A stretch of DNA of 64,000 bases from Tethya wilhelma (GCA_964030475.1 CAXIPT010000011.1:2321938-2385937), one strand, 5' to 3'; positions 1-10,560 are shown, counted from the first letter of the stretch. Notes: generated by a model from the letters alone, not told the origin. Translations and numbers: made by a program.

Positions 1-305
1 TTGTGCTGTCAAAGTTGGCTCAACACATTCTGGTTCTCTGGAAATCCTTTTCAAGTAAGTCAGTTAGGAAGTACGTTAGAGAACAAAAATGGCACTATGG
101 TGGCTTCCCAGTAGCACTCACTACGAGTGCTGAGGAAAGTTTTTGTGAGCTTTAGGCCTTGCATGCTGTTGGTAATCTGTCATTGAGAGCCTCTGAGCAA
201 CTTTGAAGGTTTAATTTTGTTTGACTAGATTTTTATAGTGGCCAACATTTTGTATGGTGTCTATGGGACAGTCGGCCCATTCCTACTATACGTACTACCG
301 TACGT
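1..305. other. no gene seen
   Basis: AT-rich sequence with no reading frame or splice pattern I can support. It ends with a short palindromic stretch around 286-305 (TACGTACTACCGTACGTA) that abuts the tandem array. Confidence 0.5.
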
Positions 306-307
306 AT

Positions 308-770
308 GATATAGAGAAGGGAGTAGAGTGCTCACCAGCAGTCAGCAGAGGGCTTGGGCAAACGCGGTTGCCCAACTCCGGACAAGATGCTCACAAGCTC
401 TTACAGCATGCATTTATCTAATTAATGATATAAAGAAGGGAGTAGAGTGCTCACCAGCAGTCAGCAGAGGGCTTGTGCAAACGCGGTTGCCCAACTCCGG
501 ACAAGATGCTCACAAGCTCTTACAGCATGCATTTATCTAATTAATGATATAAAGAAGGGAATAGAGTGCTCACCAGCAGCCAGCAGAAGGCTTGTGCAAA
601 CGGTTGCCCAATTCCGGGCAAGATGCTCACAAGCTCTTACATTTATCCAGTAAATGATATAGAGAAGGGAGTAGAGTGCTCACCAGTAGCCAGCAGAGGG
701 CTTGTGCAAACGGTTGCCCAACTCTGAGCAAGATGCTCACAAGCTCTTACAGCATGCATATAATTGGTGC
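308..770. repeat. tandem repeat, four units of about 119 bp
   Basis: Four head-to-tail units start near 311, 430, 549 and 659, spaced 119, 119 and 110 bp. Each begins AGAAGGGAGTAGAGTGCTCA, carries GCCCAACTC and ends in GCTCTTACAGCATGCATTTA. The third unit lacks some bases near its end and the fourth is more divergent and runs into a partial fifth (GGTGCTCACAAGC near 765). The overlapping reading frames across it are by-products: 119 is not a multiple of three, so the frame changes from unit to unit. This is probably a minisatellite. Confidence 0.9.
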
Positions 771-914
771 TCACAAGCATACAGTAGATTACAGTCATAC
801 ATATATAGGGCTTTCAACAATAATCATAACTATTATGAAAGTGGTGAACACATACTAGAATCAAAACAAACAGAAACAAACAACACAACAACAAACTAAA
901 CATGTGGACAAGTT

Positions 915-1090
915 GAAGCAAGTGTGAAAGTTTACAAGCAAACAAGAAACAAAGTGAAAGTTTACAAGCAACAAATGTGAAAGTTTACACAACAATAATT
1001 GCGAAAGTTTACAAGCAACAAATGTGAAGGTTTACAAGCAAACAAGCAACAAAATTTAATGTGAAAGTTTACAAGCAACAAACGTGAAAC
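915..1090. repeat. short interspersed tandem motif (GTGAAAGTTTACAAGC)
   Basis: The motif GTGAAAGTTTACAAGCAA recurs at roughly 923, 953, 977, 1000, 1025 and 1061, with small substitutions, and a truncated copy lies near 1084. Spacing varies between about 23 and 38 bp because of added CAAACAA stretches. It looks like a decayed microsatellite or minisatellite just outside the 3' end of the minus-strand gene at 1220. Confidence 0.8.
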
Positions 1091-1219
1091 TACAATAAAA
1101 AAAAACAACATGCACAGAACTGCAGCAACAACAAAAACAAATGTCATAACAGTGTTTGAAAGTTAACTTGGCAATGTATTATACTGACAAGACAATCACA
1201 TTTTAGGTTTATATTTAGG

Positions 1220-3812
1220 TCACTTCAACTTATTGTTTGTGTTCTCAGATACTTCCCTCCTATCTTGAATCAACCCATGTATCTCAGCAATTATATCGGT
1301 CATCATTTCTGTTACGTCTTCTTTACTCTGTAATCCAGATTTGTAAAACATTTCAATATGTTTCATGAATTGATCATTAGTTGATTCAATCTCTGCATCC
1401 CAGACATTCAGTGTATCCATTAATTTCTTGGATAAAAGATCCAAATCCTTATCGCTCATTCGAGCTACTTTGAAGTTGGACAAAACAATATCGATCAATG
1501 GGTCACGTACTGGGATTCCTTTATCGTGGCGTCCTGCATCAATTGGGGAATATTTACTACATCCCCAGAAAAATGATGCATGGGGTATAGGATCTTTTTG
1601 CCATCCGAAACGTAACACTTTAACAGCCGAACATGAACAATTTCCAACTTTCTCATCACAACAGTCCGTCAATTGAAATGCAGCCGAAGCTATGTCCCTT
1701 TGAATTTGGGTTGCTTTGTGCAAAATAGCCTCTGGAGCTCCTCCATTCCATTTCACAAGTTGGCCGACTCGAGAAGTTGGTGATGCACAAGACATTGAAC
1801 GAGTGATCTCTTCTGCAATAACAGAAGATACTTCGAGATACATACTTATCGCAAAACCAGCATTATCTCCAAGATGTTCGATCACTCTGCTTTGTGGAGA
1901 TAATTGTAAAAAATCTGATGGTGTAGGTAGGAGATGATCGCTAATGACCTCTTTCTCCGATTTAAATAAATACCAAAGGGGTGTGGGTGGTATGATTTTC
2001 GAGGGACCCGTTCCAGGATCGACACCTAGAGCATGGTATACCTATATCACAAGAACACACAATGTCATAATCAACATTGATAAATGCTGTTATATTTGTA
2101 TACTCATCTGGTATGTATTGAGCATGGCATTGTATACACTGGTGCAAGTATATAATTATACTTACTTGTAAAGCATCTCCTTTGTGAGGATCAATGCCAA
2201 GTTTTCTGCCAATTTGCTTAAAAGATAAGCCCAAGTGGCGCTGTTCTATTAACTCAGAAGGGGTAAACACAGGCTCAGAATGGGAAGGAACAATCCCTCT
2301 ACGATTAACGTCGAGTGGAGACCTGTTATTAACTGCAAGTTTTAACGACTTGGGATAACTTTTTAGATCCTCTAGCTGAACAAAAAGTAAGTATGCCAAT
2401 CGATAACACACACACTTACACACCAACCTAAAAGCTAACAAATCTCTTCAGATTGTGGTACACATTTTCGTTTAAGCCCCTGTGTAAAGAGGAGCACACC
2501 AATTAGTTATAGAGTAAAATGACAAAAATAAATAATACTAGTATCCCTTTAAAATGCTTCCGGTTTTGATAAAATCAATCGCAAGAGCTTTATATTAAAA
2601 TTGTACTACTTTGAGTCACGGCAAACACCAATTGAGCACTGAGGCAACCTGGCCAGGCCACTTACAGTGAATTTCGTTTTGGAGGCAGGCTGCTTATGTG
2701 AGGCAGTGTCTGCTACACTCTGAGTAGTTCTACTTTCTGTAACTTGGACAGTTTGCTCATCAAGGGACTCTGAAACCTACATAAATACAGCAAGATAAGT
2801 CAGAAACATGAGCGGACAAAGGCTATCGCAGCCCTTAACATTCTTCACCTTTTCAGCGCTTACTACTTTCTTTTTGCTGTTTTCCTTCCCTTTTTCTTCG
2901 GGGCCATCATATATCAACAACTGTAAAGCTCCTCAAGGCTCAGAAGGATCGAGGCTCAGAGATACATGCACACACACACGTGGATCGCGAGAAGAGCTGA
3001 GCACAAAATTCACTTAAATAGAGTAATATTAAAATTCACTTAAATAGAGCTCAGGTTTTGGTAATAATTCATTTAAACAGAGATAAAAGGCAGTAATGTA
3101 ATATCTGAGGTACAAATCACTGTGATGAAGCTCTAGACTTTTTTATGTGTTGTTTGTAAAGTTGTAATGGAGTAAAATTGAAATGGAAGCTTCCATGCCT
3201 TCAGGAAGGCTACTCAAGAATGAGTATATTGCTTTTCGCTTACAATATGATCCTTTTGTTCATGTGCTTTTTCTAAAGTCTTTCTGAAGGTTTGAGAACT
3301 CGGGTATTCCACCCTATCCTTTCTCCATTTGTTCCACAAATTTAGCAAGTGACTTGGGAAAGGCATTAAACTTCTTAACAGTTTCTTCAGAAATGCAGGT
3401 CCCTGACTCGGAGCTCGGTAAAGGTTCTGCAGCATTGCACTGCAGCGTTGGGGGCGAAAGGCTTGGCGGCAGTGACATCCAAGTGTTTGAATTGCTCTGG
3501 TCATAAATTGAAATTTTTGTCGATATTTCTTCCAGCCTTTTTTTCAGAGTTACATTTTCTTTTTTTAGTTCCTCAACTTGAAAAGAAAGTTGTACTTTTA
3601 ATGCTTCGTTTTCCACACGTAAAGACTCTAATTCTTGTACTAGTTCACTACTGACAACTGGCTCTGGTCGAGGATCAGTGGAGGTGGCAATATCACTGTG
3701 ACTCGATTTGCAACTGCTGAATCCACATTATGAACAATTTGACTCAATGATTTACAATTGTTTGGGACAAATTTTTGTGCAAACAACAGTACCACTTTCT
3801 TGAGAATTGTTT
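1220..3812 (-). CDS. multi-exon gene of unknown function with coiled coil and HTH-like segment
   Basis: I do not recognise the family. Reading the minus strand, exons at 3812-3756, 3716-3244, 2920-2864, 2776-2666, 2375-2166 and 2041-1220 all have GT...AG borders, and the last four junctions are phase 0. Together they would encode about 575 residues; the first exon (incoming phase 2) is not found. In order the protein shows a leucine-rich coiled coil (ELVQELESLRVENEALKVQL), a Ser/Pro linker, a short helix-turn-helix-like stretch (LIEQRHLGLSFKQIGRKLGI) and a C-terminal 273-residue exon. That exon contains a Cys-rich patch (CCDEKVGNCSC ... FFWGCSKY), reminiscent of GRF/topoisomerase zinc fingers but not a clear match. 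Exon 3716-3244 needs removal of one base in the A run near 3320 to stay open: as written it stops at EQMEKG, while the +1 frame continues 25 codons to a GTAAGC donor. That is either a sequence error or a disabling mutation. The stop TGA-equivalent end is at 1220. Confidence 0.6.
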
Positions 3813-3906
3813 CTGTTCAAATAAGAGTGGAATAAAAATAAGTTTAGTTATAGTATGGGTATCTGTACAGCACTGGGCCAACTGCATGACTTATTGTACA
3901 TCACTG

Positions 3907-5338
3907 TTAATGACTCTTCAAATTATTGTTAGTGGAATATATATCTGGTTCAGCACTGTTACTCTGTTGCATCTTGGGATCATCTAATTGATGGCTATCA
4001 CAGTAACCATCAGATTCTGTTTGGGATTCATCATAATCAACATTTGCATGGTGGTCACGTGTGCATACTAATTGGAATTAAGACTCAGTAATGATACTTT
4101 TTTACCAGAAATTCCCAAAAGTTGGATGATCTGTCTCCATTCTTCACTATCAGGTGCACGTGTATCTGAAATTAGTCATAAGTCTCAGTGACAGCCCATC
4201 CTGAAATGCATTTACATACTTACTCCATTCATTCAGCTGCTTTAATGCCTGGTCTATAATTATAGACAATAGAATTGTCAATAGTAAAGGGTGAAAATTT
4301 AAAAAAGGTTTGTACAGCTGCATGAACAAACCTTGGATTTCTTGACTTAGAGGATCTATATCACACATTGTCAATGGCCTTAGCTATAATATTTTGAAAA
4401 TTGTTGTGATGATAAATGTTTTAGTGTACTAACCAAGTGAATATCCTTCCCTTAGACATTTTTCTTGAATTCTTGCGAGCTTTTTGCATGCTAAAGTCAA
4501 TCTTTCACTCTCAAGATCTAAACCATGATGTGCATAAAACGATGACAGTACATAGCGACTATAATAATAATTATTATAATTCATACTAATTATTATAAAC
4601 ATACCCTCTTTATTAATAGCAAAATAACGAGATGATTCCGAGATGATTTGTTCATTTGACAACCTAATTAGCCTTAATGGTTCAGGTTGAGGTGGTACTT
4701 GTGGAGATACAAAGTTCCATAGATTACTCTCAACACTGGAAAGATCTTTCAAAGAAAAAAAATAGTGCTAATAATAAACAGCAATTAAGCTAATTTAATA
4801 AAAGTCTATACGAGCAACTTACCTGACAATGCCAAATTAAATGAAGCACAATACCATTTGAGCAATGCTAGCTCTGAAGTAGTGTCTATTGTTGGTGTCT
4901 TGATATAACTTTGCACTGTAAAATTAATAGTACTGACCAATTCAACCAGAGGAGTAAAGACATGTATGCTCTACATTTTGATGATGAAGCCCTAATAACA
5001 AAACATACACAGGAATTTGACATTTTTTTTAGCAGATAACAGTACTTCTTCACTTGGATTACCTATATTCAGATTTATACAAAAAGTATTACACAAATGC
5101 CTGCCTGCTGTTGCCTTCTGATTCAGAAGTTATCACTGACACAATAAATAAATATAAACTTAGCAACTTACTGATTTGAGAGCCTAACTCTAGAGCCTTC
5201 CCATTTAATTCCAAAAATTTCCACCACTTGGACCTACCACATCTAGAAGTATTATAATCAAACTTTAATAACAGTCACTACTTAAAAGTGTTTGGTTTAG
5301 TATTCCACTTACTCTTTACTTTGAGGCTGCAATGTCAT
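3907..5338 (-). CDS. intact seven-exon gene, unknown 250-residue protein
   Basis: On the minus strand, exons 5338-5313, 5242-5172, 4915-4823, 4745-4434, 4253-4224, 4165-4106 and 4067-3907 join with canonical GTAAG/GTTAG donors, AG acceptors and matching phases (2,1,1,1,1,1). They give one open frame of 251 codons from ATG (5338) to TAA (3907). The protein starts MTLQPQSKECGRSKWWKFLE. It is rich in Leu/Glu/Tyr helices, has no signal peptide or membrane segment, and has a charged Asp/Ser-rich tail. A possible 46-bp GTATGT...ATAG intron inside exon 4 would break the frame, so I keep that exon whole. I do not recognise the family. Its 3' end lies 95 bp from the next minus-strand exon (3812), so the two genes are in close tandem. 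The conserved phases argue for a working gene. Confidence 0.7.
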
Positions 5339-5416
5339 GGCTTTCAAAAGTTCTCACCGCATTGGTTTACCAAGGTAACCCGGTAAGTTTTGTACCTCCA
5401 CGTGTCTTTTAATCAG

Positions 5417-5557
5417 CTACTACTTCCTGCTGAGTCACCAGAAGCAGCTGCTAAAGCTCCCGGTCCCCCACCATCTCGTCCCGGACCTCCTGCAGCGAGA
5501 AAAGTGCCTCCACCTCAACCAGCCTCAAGACAACCCATCAAACAACAGTCCATACAG
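5417..5557 (+). CDS. proline-rich exon, gene unknown
   Basis: A 47-codon phase-0 exon lies between a TTTTAATCAG acceptor and a CAG/GTACATG donor. It encodes an Ala/Pro-rich segment with SH3/WW-ligand-like stretches (APGPPPSRPGPP, KVPPPQP) and a polar tail (RQPIKQQSIQ). Proline-rich segments of this sort occur in adaptor and cytoskeletal proteins, but nothing here names the gene. No further plus-strand exons are evident nearby. It sits 79 bp upstream of the divergent 250-residue gene, so its host gene either overlaps that gene or the exon is an orphan. Confidence 0.45.
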
Positions 5558-5682
5558 GTACATGTAGAATATACAGAGAAATGTAAAATATTTATTTTTG
5601 TTGCTTTTTTCTGAAAAAAAAATTGTAGAAGCTGAAACTGTCTGAAACTGTTGAAACCAGGAAGTAGTGGAAGAATTCAGTG

Positions 5683-6307
5683 TTCCCAGGCCTTTCCCCT
5701 TTTTTGTTTTTTTTTTTTTTTGCGTGGGGAAGGCCTGGTATCAAATATCACGTGAATGATGAAAGCGATGACACATTATGGACAAGCGGGAATTTATATT
5801 TCCCGTGTTTTGACACAAAGCGCTGGTCTTAAACAAACAAAGGTGTGCCACCGTATTCTGATACTCACAGTCATAGCCTGAGCGTAGACGAGAGCAAGAA
5901 ATGGCTATTTTAATGGCTGTTTGTAGTTGTGGTGTACCGGTGCTATGACTGCGTACAGCAAATAAAAGTTCTGTTCGTGTCACTTTCATCTGTCAGTGTC
6001 AGGTAGATAGATCTATACAGCCTTGTTCTACATTAATAAATGTTCCACGGAGGATGAGTGCCTAAATTGACATCAGTTTGAGCTCCAACTACTGCCGTAT
6101 TCCAAGGTTCTTCGCTCTTTACAACTAGTACAGTCGATCGGAAAAAAATGTGTGGGTGTAAAAATTTTTCACTAATGTAATGTGACGTTTTTCTCCATGT
6201 TAACGTCACATTACGAAAGCGGCAACACCGCTTTCGTCATGTTTGCTACCAGGCTTTCCCCCTGCTAAAATAACCAAAATGAATAAATTAAGGGGAAAGC
6301 CTGGGAA
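5683..6307. mobile_element. small foldback element with nested inverted repeats
   Basis: The left end TTCCCAGGCCTTTCCCCT (5683-5700) is the near-perfect reverse complement of the right end at 6291-6307 (one base shorter). A second inner pair, GGGGAAGGCCTGGTA (5726-5740) and TACCAGGCTTTCCCC (6247-6261), lets each end also fold on itself across a poly-T. Inside, two further hairpins lie near 6173-6237 (TAATGTGACGTT with AACGTCACATTA, and CGAAAGCGG with CCGCTTTCG). No target duplication is clear. The 82-codon minus-strand frame inside is probably chance. This is likely a non-autonomous foldback or MITE-type element. Confidence 0.7.
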
Positions 6308-6429
6308 CGAGGCTACACCTGAAGAGGCTTAACTCTAAAGGTCATACCTCCCAAAGTTTTGAAACTTCCTTGCATCATGAGTTTCTCATCTCCAGACTCG
6401 TCCCAGCTCTGCAACTTCAGACACTTCTA

Positions 6430-6725
6430 CTTTAGTGCCCTTGTGTCAAGCCCTATTACACTGGGAGTATCTTCAGACCCAGTTAACTACCCAAGACTGA
6501 ATCTTCACAAGAGAAGTAAGACGATTAAGTTTAATTATTATGAAATTGGCCATGTCACACAAACCACCATGCATGCTGATGGATATCTGGCCTATGAGAG
6601 TATGTAGCATCCCGCAGGCCACCACACCAATGGATGCCTACTAAGTCAGGCCACTGACTGTGATTATAAGTGGAAAGTATATGGAAAGGAGGACAGTCAG
6701 TTTCCATCTAGTCCAGTGATATACA
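6430..6725 (+). repeat. fragment of DIRS-associated repeat (copy 1 of 3)
   Basis: The stretch from CACTGGGAGTATCTTC through GGCCACCACACC is a diverged copy of sequence at 14250-14400 and 16765-16930, with the same order of motifs (CCCAAGACTGAATCTTCAC, GTATGTAGCATCCC). In the other copies it precedes a gag-like frame. Here only the first 300 bp remain. The phrase GAAGAGGCTTAACTCTAAAGG just upstream (6317) recurs at 11189. Confidence 0.75.
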
Positions 6726-7077
6726 TCAAAAAACAAGGCCTATTCTCTTGCACTGTGGAAGAGAGAGATTCATTTTGTGATGATCATTCCGAACTCATTG
6801 AAGAGGTGAATCTAGGTTTTTATTAATGTATATCATTATATTACTGTAAGTGATTGTTATGTTATAGTAAAATTTTAGGCTTGTTTGCTGATTTACCAAT
6901 TATACATTCTAGCCCTAAGACTGGATACTTCGTTGGTAATGAATTCATGGCCACCCAGGGCTCTGTTTCAGTCATCCCAGCTATGTTAGTTACTTTTGTA
7001 ATACCTAAAATCAATATCATTACTGTTTAATTGCATTTTCATGAGTCTCTCAAACAATCACCATGTGCTGCTGATCT

Positions 7078-7330
7078 GTATAATTAATGAGCTTTGAATG
7101 CTGACAAAGATTAATGTCCTCCTTGAAACTGTAAAAGAAAACTTATTTTAGTGGACCTCTTGGTCAAACTAAGAATCTTGAATGATACACCCTAGTCCAG
7201 AAAATTGTGGAATCTCAGGTCTAGTCCATGCAAGTCAAAAGATATGTCATTAGAGAGTGCCAATAACATAGCCGATCTTTCAGAGACAAAGGTTTTTTAA
7301 TCTTCCTTAACAAAGTGACCACATTGCTGA
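7078..7330 (-). pseudogene. tyrosine-recombinase-flank fragment, copy of 20995-21755
   Basis: The text from GCTTTGAATGCTGAC to CTTCCTTAACAAAGTGACC matches 20999-21215 and 21720-21755 in order, with a deletion between them. Read on the minus strand it is the region around the start of the DIRS-like recombinase exon. No intact frame survives. It is a truncated copy of the same retroelement. Confidence 0.6.
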
Positions 7331-7490
7331 CTCTCCAGAGAGACTGGTATTAATAGGTGCTGGAGGTCACCTGTTGAACATCCCCTGAAAAAGATGGCTA
7401 ATGAGAGGGTGCTCTCCAAATGGAAGTCCCTTACGACGTTAAAACCCCGCCCAAGAGGTGGGGCACGAGGCAGTTACGCACGTTTTTAAT

Positions 7491-7521
7491 GTTGCACAAT
7501 TTTTGTTAGGAATTGTGCAAC
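7491..7521. repeat. perfect 11-bp stem hairpin
   Basis: GTTGCACAATT (7491-7501) and AATTGTGCAAC (7511-7521) are exact inverted repeats around a 9-base loop. ACGTTTTT and a CTGCC-type word flank both sides in mirrored order, suggesting the end of a small inverted-repeat element. It lies 34 bp before a short frame that starts ATGGAGGTGG. Confidence 0.6.
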
Positions 7522-7554
7522 ACGTTTTTCTGCCTGAGAGTTGTTCTGCTAGCA

Positions 7555-7710
7555 ATGGAGGTGGATCCTGAGGAGAATACTGTGATGTTGCATTACAAAA
7601 CAAAGCATTCAGTGAGGAACTATGCAGGCCCTGTACCTTTAGAGGAGGCAAGAATGCTCTGCAAGAGGCTGTGCGAATTGAATTCGCTGACATTCTTCCC
7701 TTATCGGTGA
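7555..7710 (+). CDS. short frame, possible exon of a decayed gene
   Basis: An ATG-initiated 51-codon frame (MEVDPEENTVMLHYKTKHSV..., ending FFPYR) is rich in charged residues and looks like real protein composition rather than noise. No splice partner can be shown and no family is recognised. It could be a remnant belonging with the coiled-coil pseudogene 470 bp downstream. It is weakly supported. Confidence 0.2.
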   Translation: MEVDPEENTVMLHYKTKHSVRNYAGPVPLEEARMLCKRLCELNSLTFFPYR

Positions 7711-8184
7711 CTAGCCAAGACGTTCTGTTGTAGGTATTTAATATTTTGTATTTATTTATTAAATGTTTGCTTTTGAATATTAAAATACCAACCTATATAT
7801 TCCATTATTTGCATAGATTCAAGATAAATCTTGGGATGGGGTGTATGTAGATCTACATCATCAGAGCATACCACTAAGAAGCCACATTTAAGTAGTTTTT
7901 TGAGGGCAGATTGAGCCAGAGATTCAGTCAGTTAATAAAGTTTCGGAACCGACCATCAACTGAAAAGGTATAAACTGCTCTTTTTTAGATTTTAAAGTGA
8001 GATTTTAATACACATATACATGTAGTTAGATCCAGTTCAGAGTTATGGAGCCCAAATACGTTTAGGTGGTTCTCAATCAGGGAATTTGGAGTTGAAGCAG
8101 CCTAAGAGTAGAGTAAGTAATTATTACTAGTCTGTGTTTACGTTTGACATTGTACTAATCATTTGGGTTCAATGCATGAATTAG

Positions 8185-8650
8185 GCACCAGCAGAAGTTA
8201 TGGAATTGGAAAAAGCAATGTGTGAGAATGATATTAAACTATTAAATAAGAAAACTACTTCGAGACCTTTATCAGGTTACCAGAAACGAATTAATGAAGC
8301 TGCACAGCAATTGTTTGCAGAAAATCCTGGATTGCTCAGAAAATGCCAGCAAATGATGGAGGAAGCTCGGAAGAAAGTAATCGAAAATGGTTATCATTTT
8401 GTAAAGGGGAAATGAGTCGCTCTAAGAAGGGGGTTACATCTCCCTAAAGCTAAATGGCAAAAAAATGGATCAAGATATGCGTGAAAGCAGTTGAAAGAAA
8501 GTATTAAATATTATAGTGAAAGGATTTCATTCAAAGAAAAACGAACTACTGCTTGCCTCAATGTTTCTGATTACTAAGCATATGATGAAATAAAAGATTC
8601 GGTCATCGAATTGAAGCAGAAAAAACATCGTGAGCTGGAGGCAGAAATGA
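8185..8650 (+). pseudogene. decayed lysine-rich coiled-coil ORF
   Basis: After an ATTAG acceptor a single frame runs from 8185 to about 8650, interrupted by stops at 8413 (TGA), 8482 (TGA) and 8575 (TAA). On both sides of the stops the frame keeps strong protein character: QLFAENPGLLRKCQQMMEEA before the first, then LKESIKYYSERISFKEKR and IELKQKKHRELEAEM. The heptad-like Leu/Lys/Glu pattern indicates a coiled coil. I believe it belongs to a repeated invertebrate transposon-associated family, but I cannot name it. Three stops without frameshifts suggest drift after loss of function. Confidence 0.6.
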
Positions 8651-8659
8651 AACGTATAT

Positions 8660-9830
8660 ATCATATGCTTGCAAATCTAGATGGTATTACAATCGGAAAG
8701 AATTTACGGTGCACCAAGGTATAAATGAGAGAAAAAATTCTCACGTTTTTAGCTAATATCTTTAAAAAAATCAATATCTCCCTTATGGTGAGCATCTGAG
8801 CAGTAAAACCATGATTGTACAGGCATTCTACAACCTTAAATCCACACCATGTCACAGTTAGAGCCTTGGGTGTTATGATGTAATGCTAATAGCCCCGCCT
8901 CCATAACCTTTGAATGCTAACTACTCCAATATAATATTATAGTATGTGATGAAGCTCTAAAAGTTGGAGGAAGTGTTTGTGAGTAATGGGCAAACAAAAT
9001 TACAAAAGCTTTTTCAAATTGGATGACTTTTGGTAGGTAGCATCCCACTAAAATCCTAACTAGTCCCATCCAGAATTTTCTATGGTCTCGTGTGATTGCA
9101 CAATCAGTTCAAGTTTATGTGATGGTAATCATAAATGAGGGAGTTGCTCAAAGAAACTAGCTATGGAGGAATTTACATCGAAGTCAGTAACTAAGTTCTA
9201 TACCTAGTCAACCAACTCAAACCAGTTATATTCAGCTTTGATGAGTAGCTGCAGCAACATTTCAAATTAGAAACATTAGTCTGAACAATCAAAGTAGACA
9301 ATTACAAGTTTGATCACTTTGATCTATTGACTGATTACTTGAACTCAGTCATACTATCAAAATGACAGCAAATAAGATGTGACTGGGTTTAATTCATTGC
9401 AACATGCAATGATCGATATTTGTAAGTACTCATAATGATTATTTGAGCTAGGGGTACCACAAATATATGTCGTGCATGTATAGCATTTGCTCTGGGCAAG
9501 ATTCGATAGTGATTCAAGTATGGAAGACAATTTTCTTCAGTCCTCAAAAGTGAAGGTAATGCTTTTTGCAAGTTAACTCTTACTGATCTGTAATGAATTA
9601 TTTTAGTTACAGTCAGTAACACCTACACTGTTCCTAAGAAGTTGGCTTTTTGTGAGCTGGACTGGGGTGCATTTAGTGCCTTTTCACAACTTTGAGACAA
9701 AGTTGACCTGAGTTGTGTAGCCAGAGCATTATATCCCAGTCTGGCTGATATTCTATACTTGAGTTTGTTGATACTCGGTAATTAATAGAAAGCAATATAA
9801 TAATACTTCATATTGTCACATATATGGCTT
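8660..9830. other. no gene seen
   Basis: About 1.2 kb of AT-rich sequence without convincing exons, tandem repeats or terminal inverted repeats. Short frames here lack protein-like composition. Confidence 0.45.
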
Positions 9831-9836
9831 CCACAG

Positions 9837-10180
9837 GAGACAAAGGTGAAGATTCCTGCAGGCTACCAAGCTTTAGTAGCTACAGCAGATAGAAATTGCC
9901 TTTTTAATTTAGTAAGTGTACTCCTCTTTGGATCACAGGATTGTTTTATGCATCTTTGTTTGGCAGCTGTGGTTCATGCTGTGGACCATTTACATGAAAA
10001 TGGTATAGTTACTATGATATAATTTCAGACTTATCTGTTATGTATTTTTAGTACCATAAGTCCATACCAACCAGAATACATGCTATTGTAGGATGTCATG
10101 CTTCTATGTTGGCTCTTCGTAATTTTATCACTTCTTATCAACCAGGTCCTGTAAAGTATAATTCCACTTAAATTCCACTT
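9837..10180 (+). pseudogene. OTU-protease-like remnant
   Basis: After a CTTCCACAG acceptor the frame reads ETKVKIPAGYQALVATADRN, then CLFNLVSVLLFGSQDC and ends at a TAA-type stop near 10020. The D-R-N-C-L-F-N-L-V-S core followed by L-F-G matches the start of OTU-family cysteine proteases, where the D and C of DG-N-C-LF are catalytic. Here the usual Gly is Arg. A second stretch in another frame (RIHAIVGCHASMLALRNF, near 10076-10130) looks like the continuing domain after a frameshift. Many invertebrate transposons carry OTU domains, so this is probably a transposon remnant rather than a host deubiquitinase. Confidence 0.5.
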
Positions 10181-10439
10181 GCTTCATATATGACAAATTC
10201 AGACTCTAAGAACCCTATTCATGAGACCTTTGGTAGCCTACATCATTTCTAAAGAGAACGAGCAGTAAGTGTGTCGTTCACAAAGTTTCTCTGAGCCTTC
10301 CCAATTCGCATCTCTCCTCAGAACCAGATCGGAAAAGGAAAGAGTTGTCTTTCGACACTTTTGCATCATTAGTTTTCTCATTTGCTATACATCTAGACTC
10401 CTTGGGCTGGTCCCAGCTCTGCAACTTCAGGCACCTCAA

Positions 10440-10560
10440 CTTGAACAAAATTCAATAAAACAATCAATCAAAATACTAAAATTAATAAGAGTTCCTCCTC
10501 AGTAGTGAACCAGCAATCCAAACTTGAGCCTAACCAAGTGACCAACGGTGGATCCTGAAT
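10440..10560 (+). repeat. repeat shared with 16680-16760 and 14203-14230
   Basis: The run from CAATAAAACAATCAATC to AACTTGAGCCTAAC recurs almost unchanged at 16680-16756, and CCAACGGTGGATCCTGAATT recurs at 14208. These words flank the Penelope-like element on both sides and may be parts of its terminal repeats. Confidence 0.6.

Noticed and set aside
328..899. Chain of overlapping short ORFs starting MLTSSQQRA
   Set aside because: They are readings of the 119-bp tandem repeat in rotating frames, with no splice signals or domain.
305..1140. CRISPR-like array of direct repeats
   Set aside because: Eukaryotic context, no unique spacers of constant length, and unit structure of a minisatellite.
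962..1147. Minus-strand frame rich in Phe/Leu/Val (possible membrane protein)
   Set aside because: It is the reverse reading of the GTGAAAGTTTACAAGC repeat; hydrophobicity is a product of the repeat composition.
4150..4374. Minus-strand 74-codon frame beginning MTMCDIDPLS as an exon
   Set aside because: Its phase does not fit the neighbouring exons, whereas 4253-4224 and 4165-4106 inside it do fit in another frame.
4560..4606. 46-bp GTATGT...ATAG intron inside exon 4 of the 250-residue gene
   Set aside because: Removing it causes an early stop; retaining it keeps the frame open through all remaining exons.
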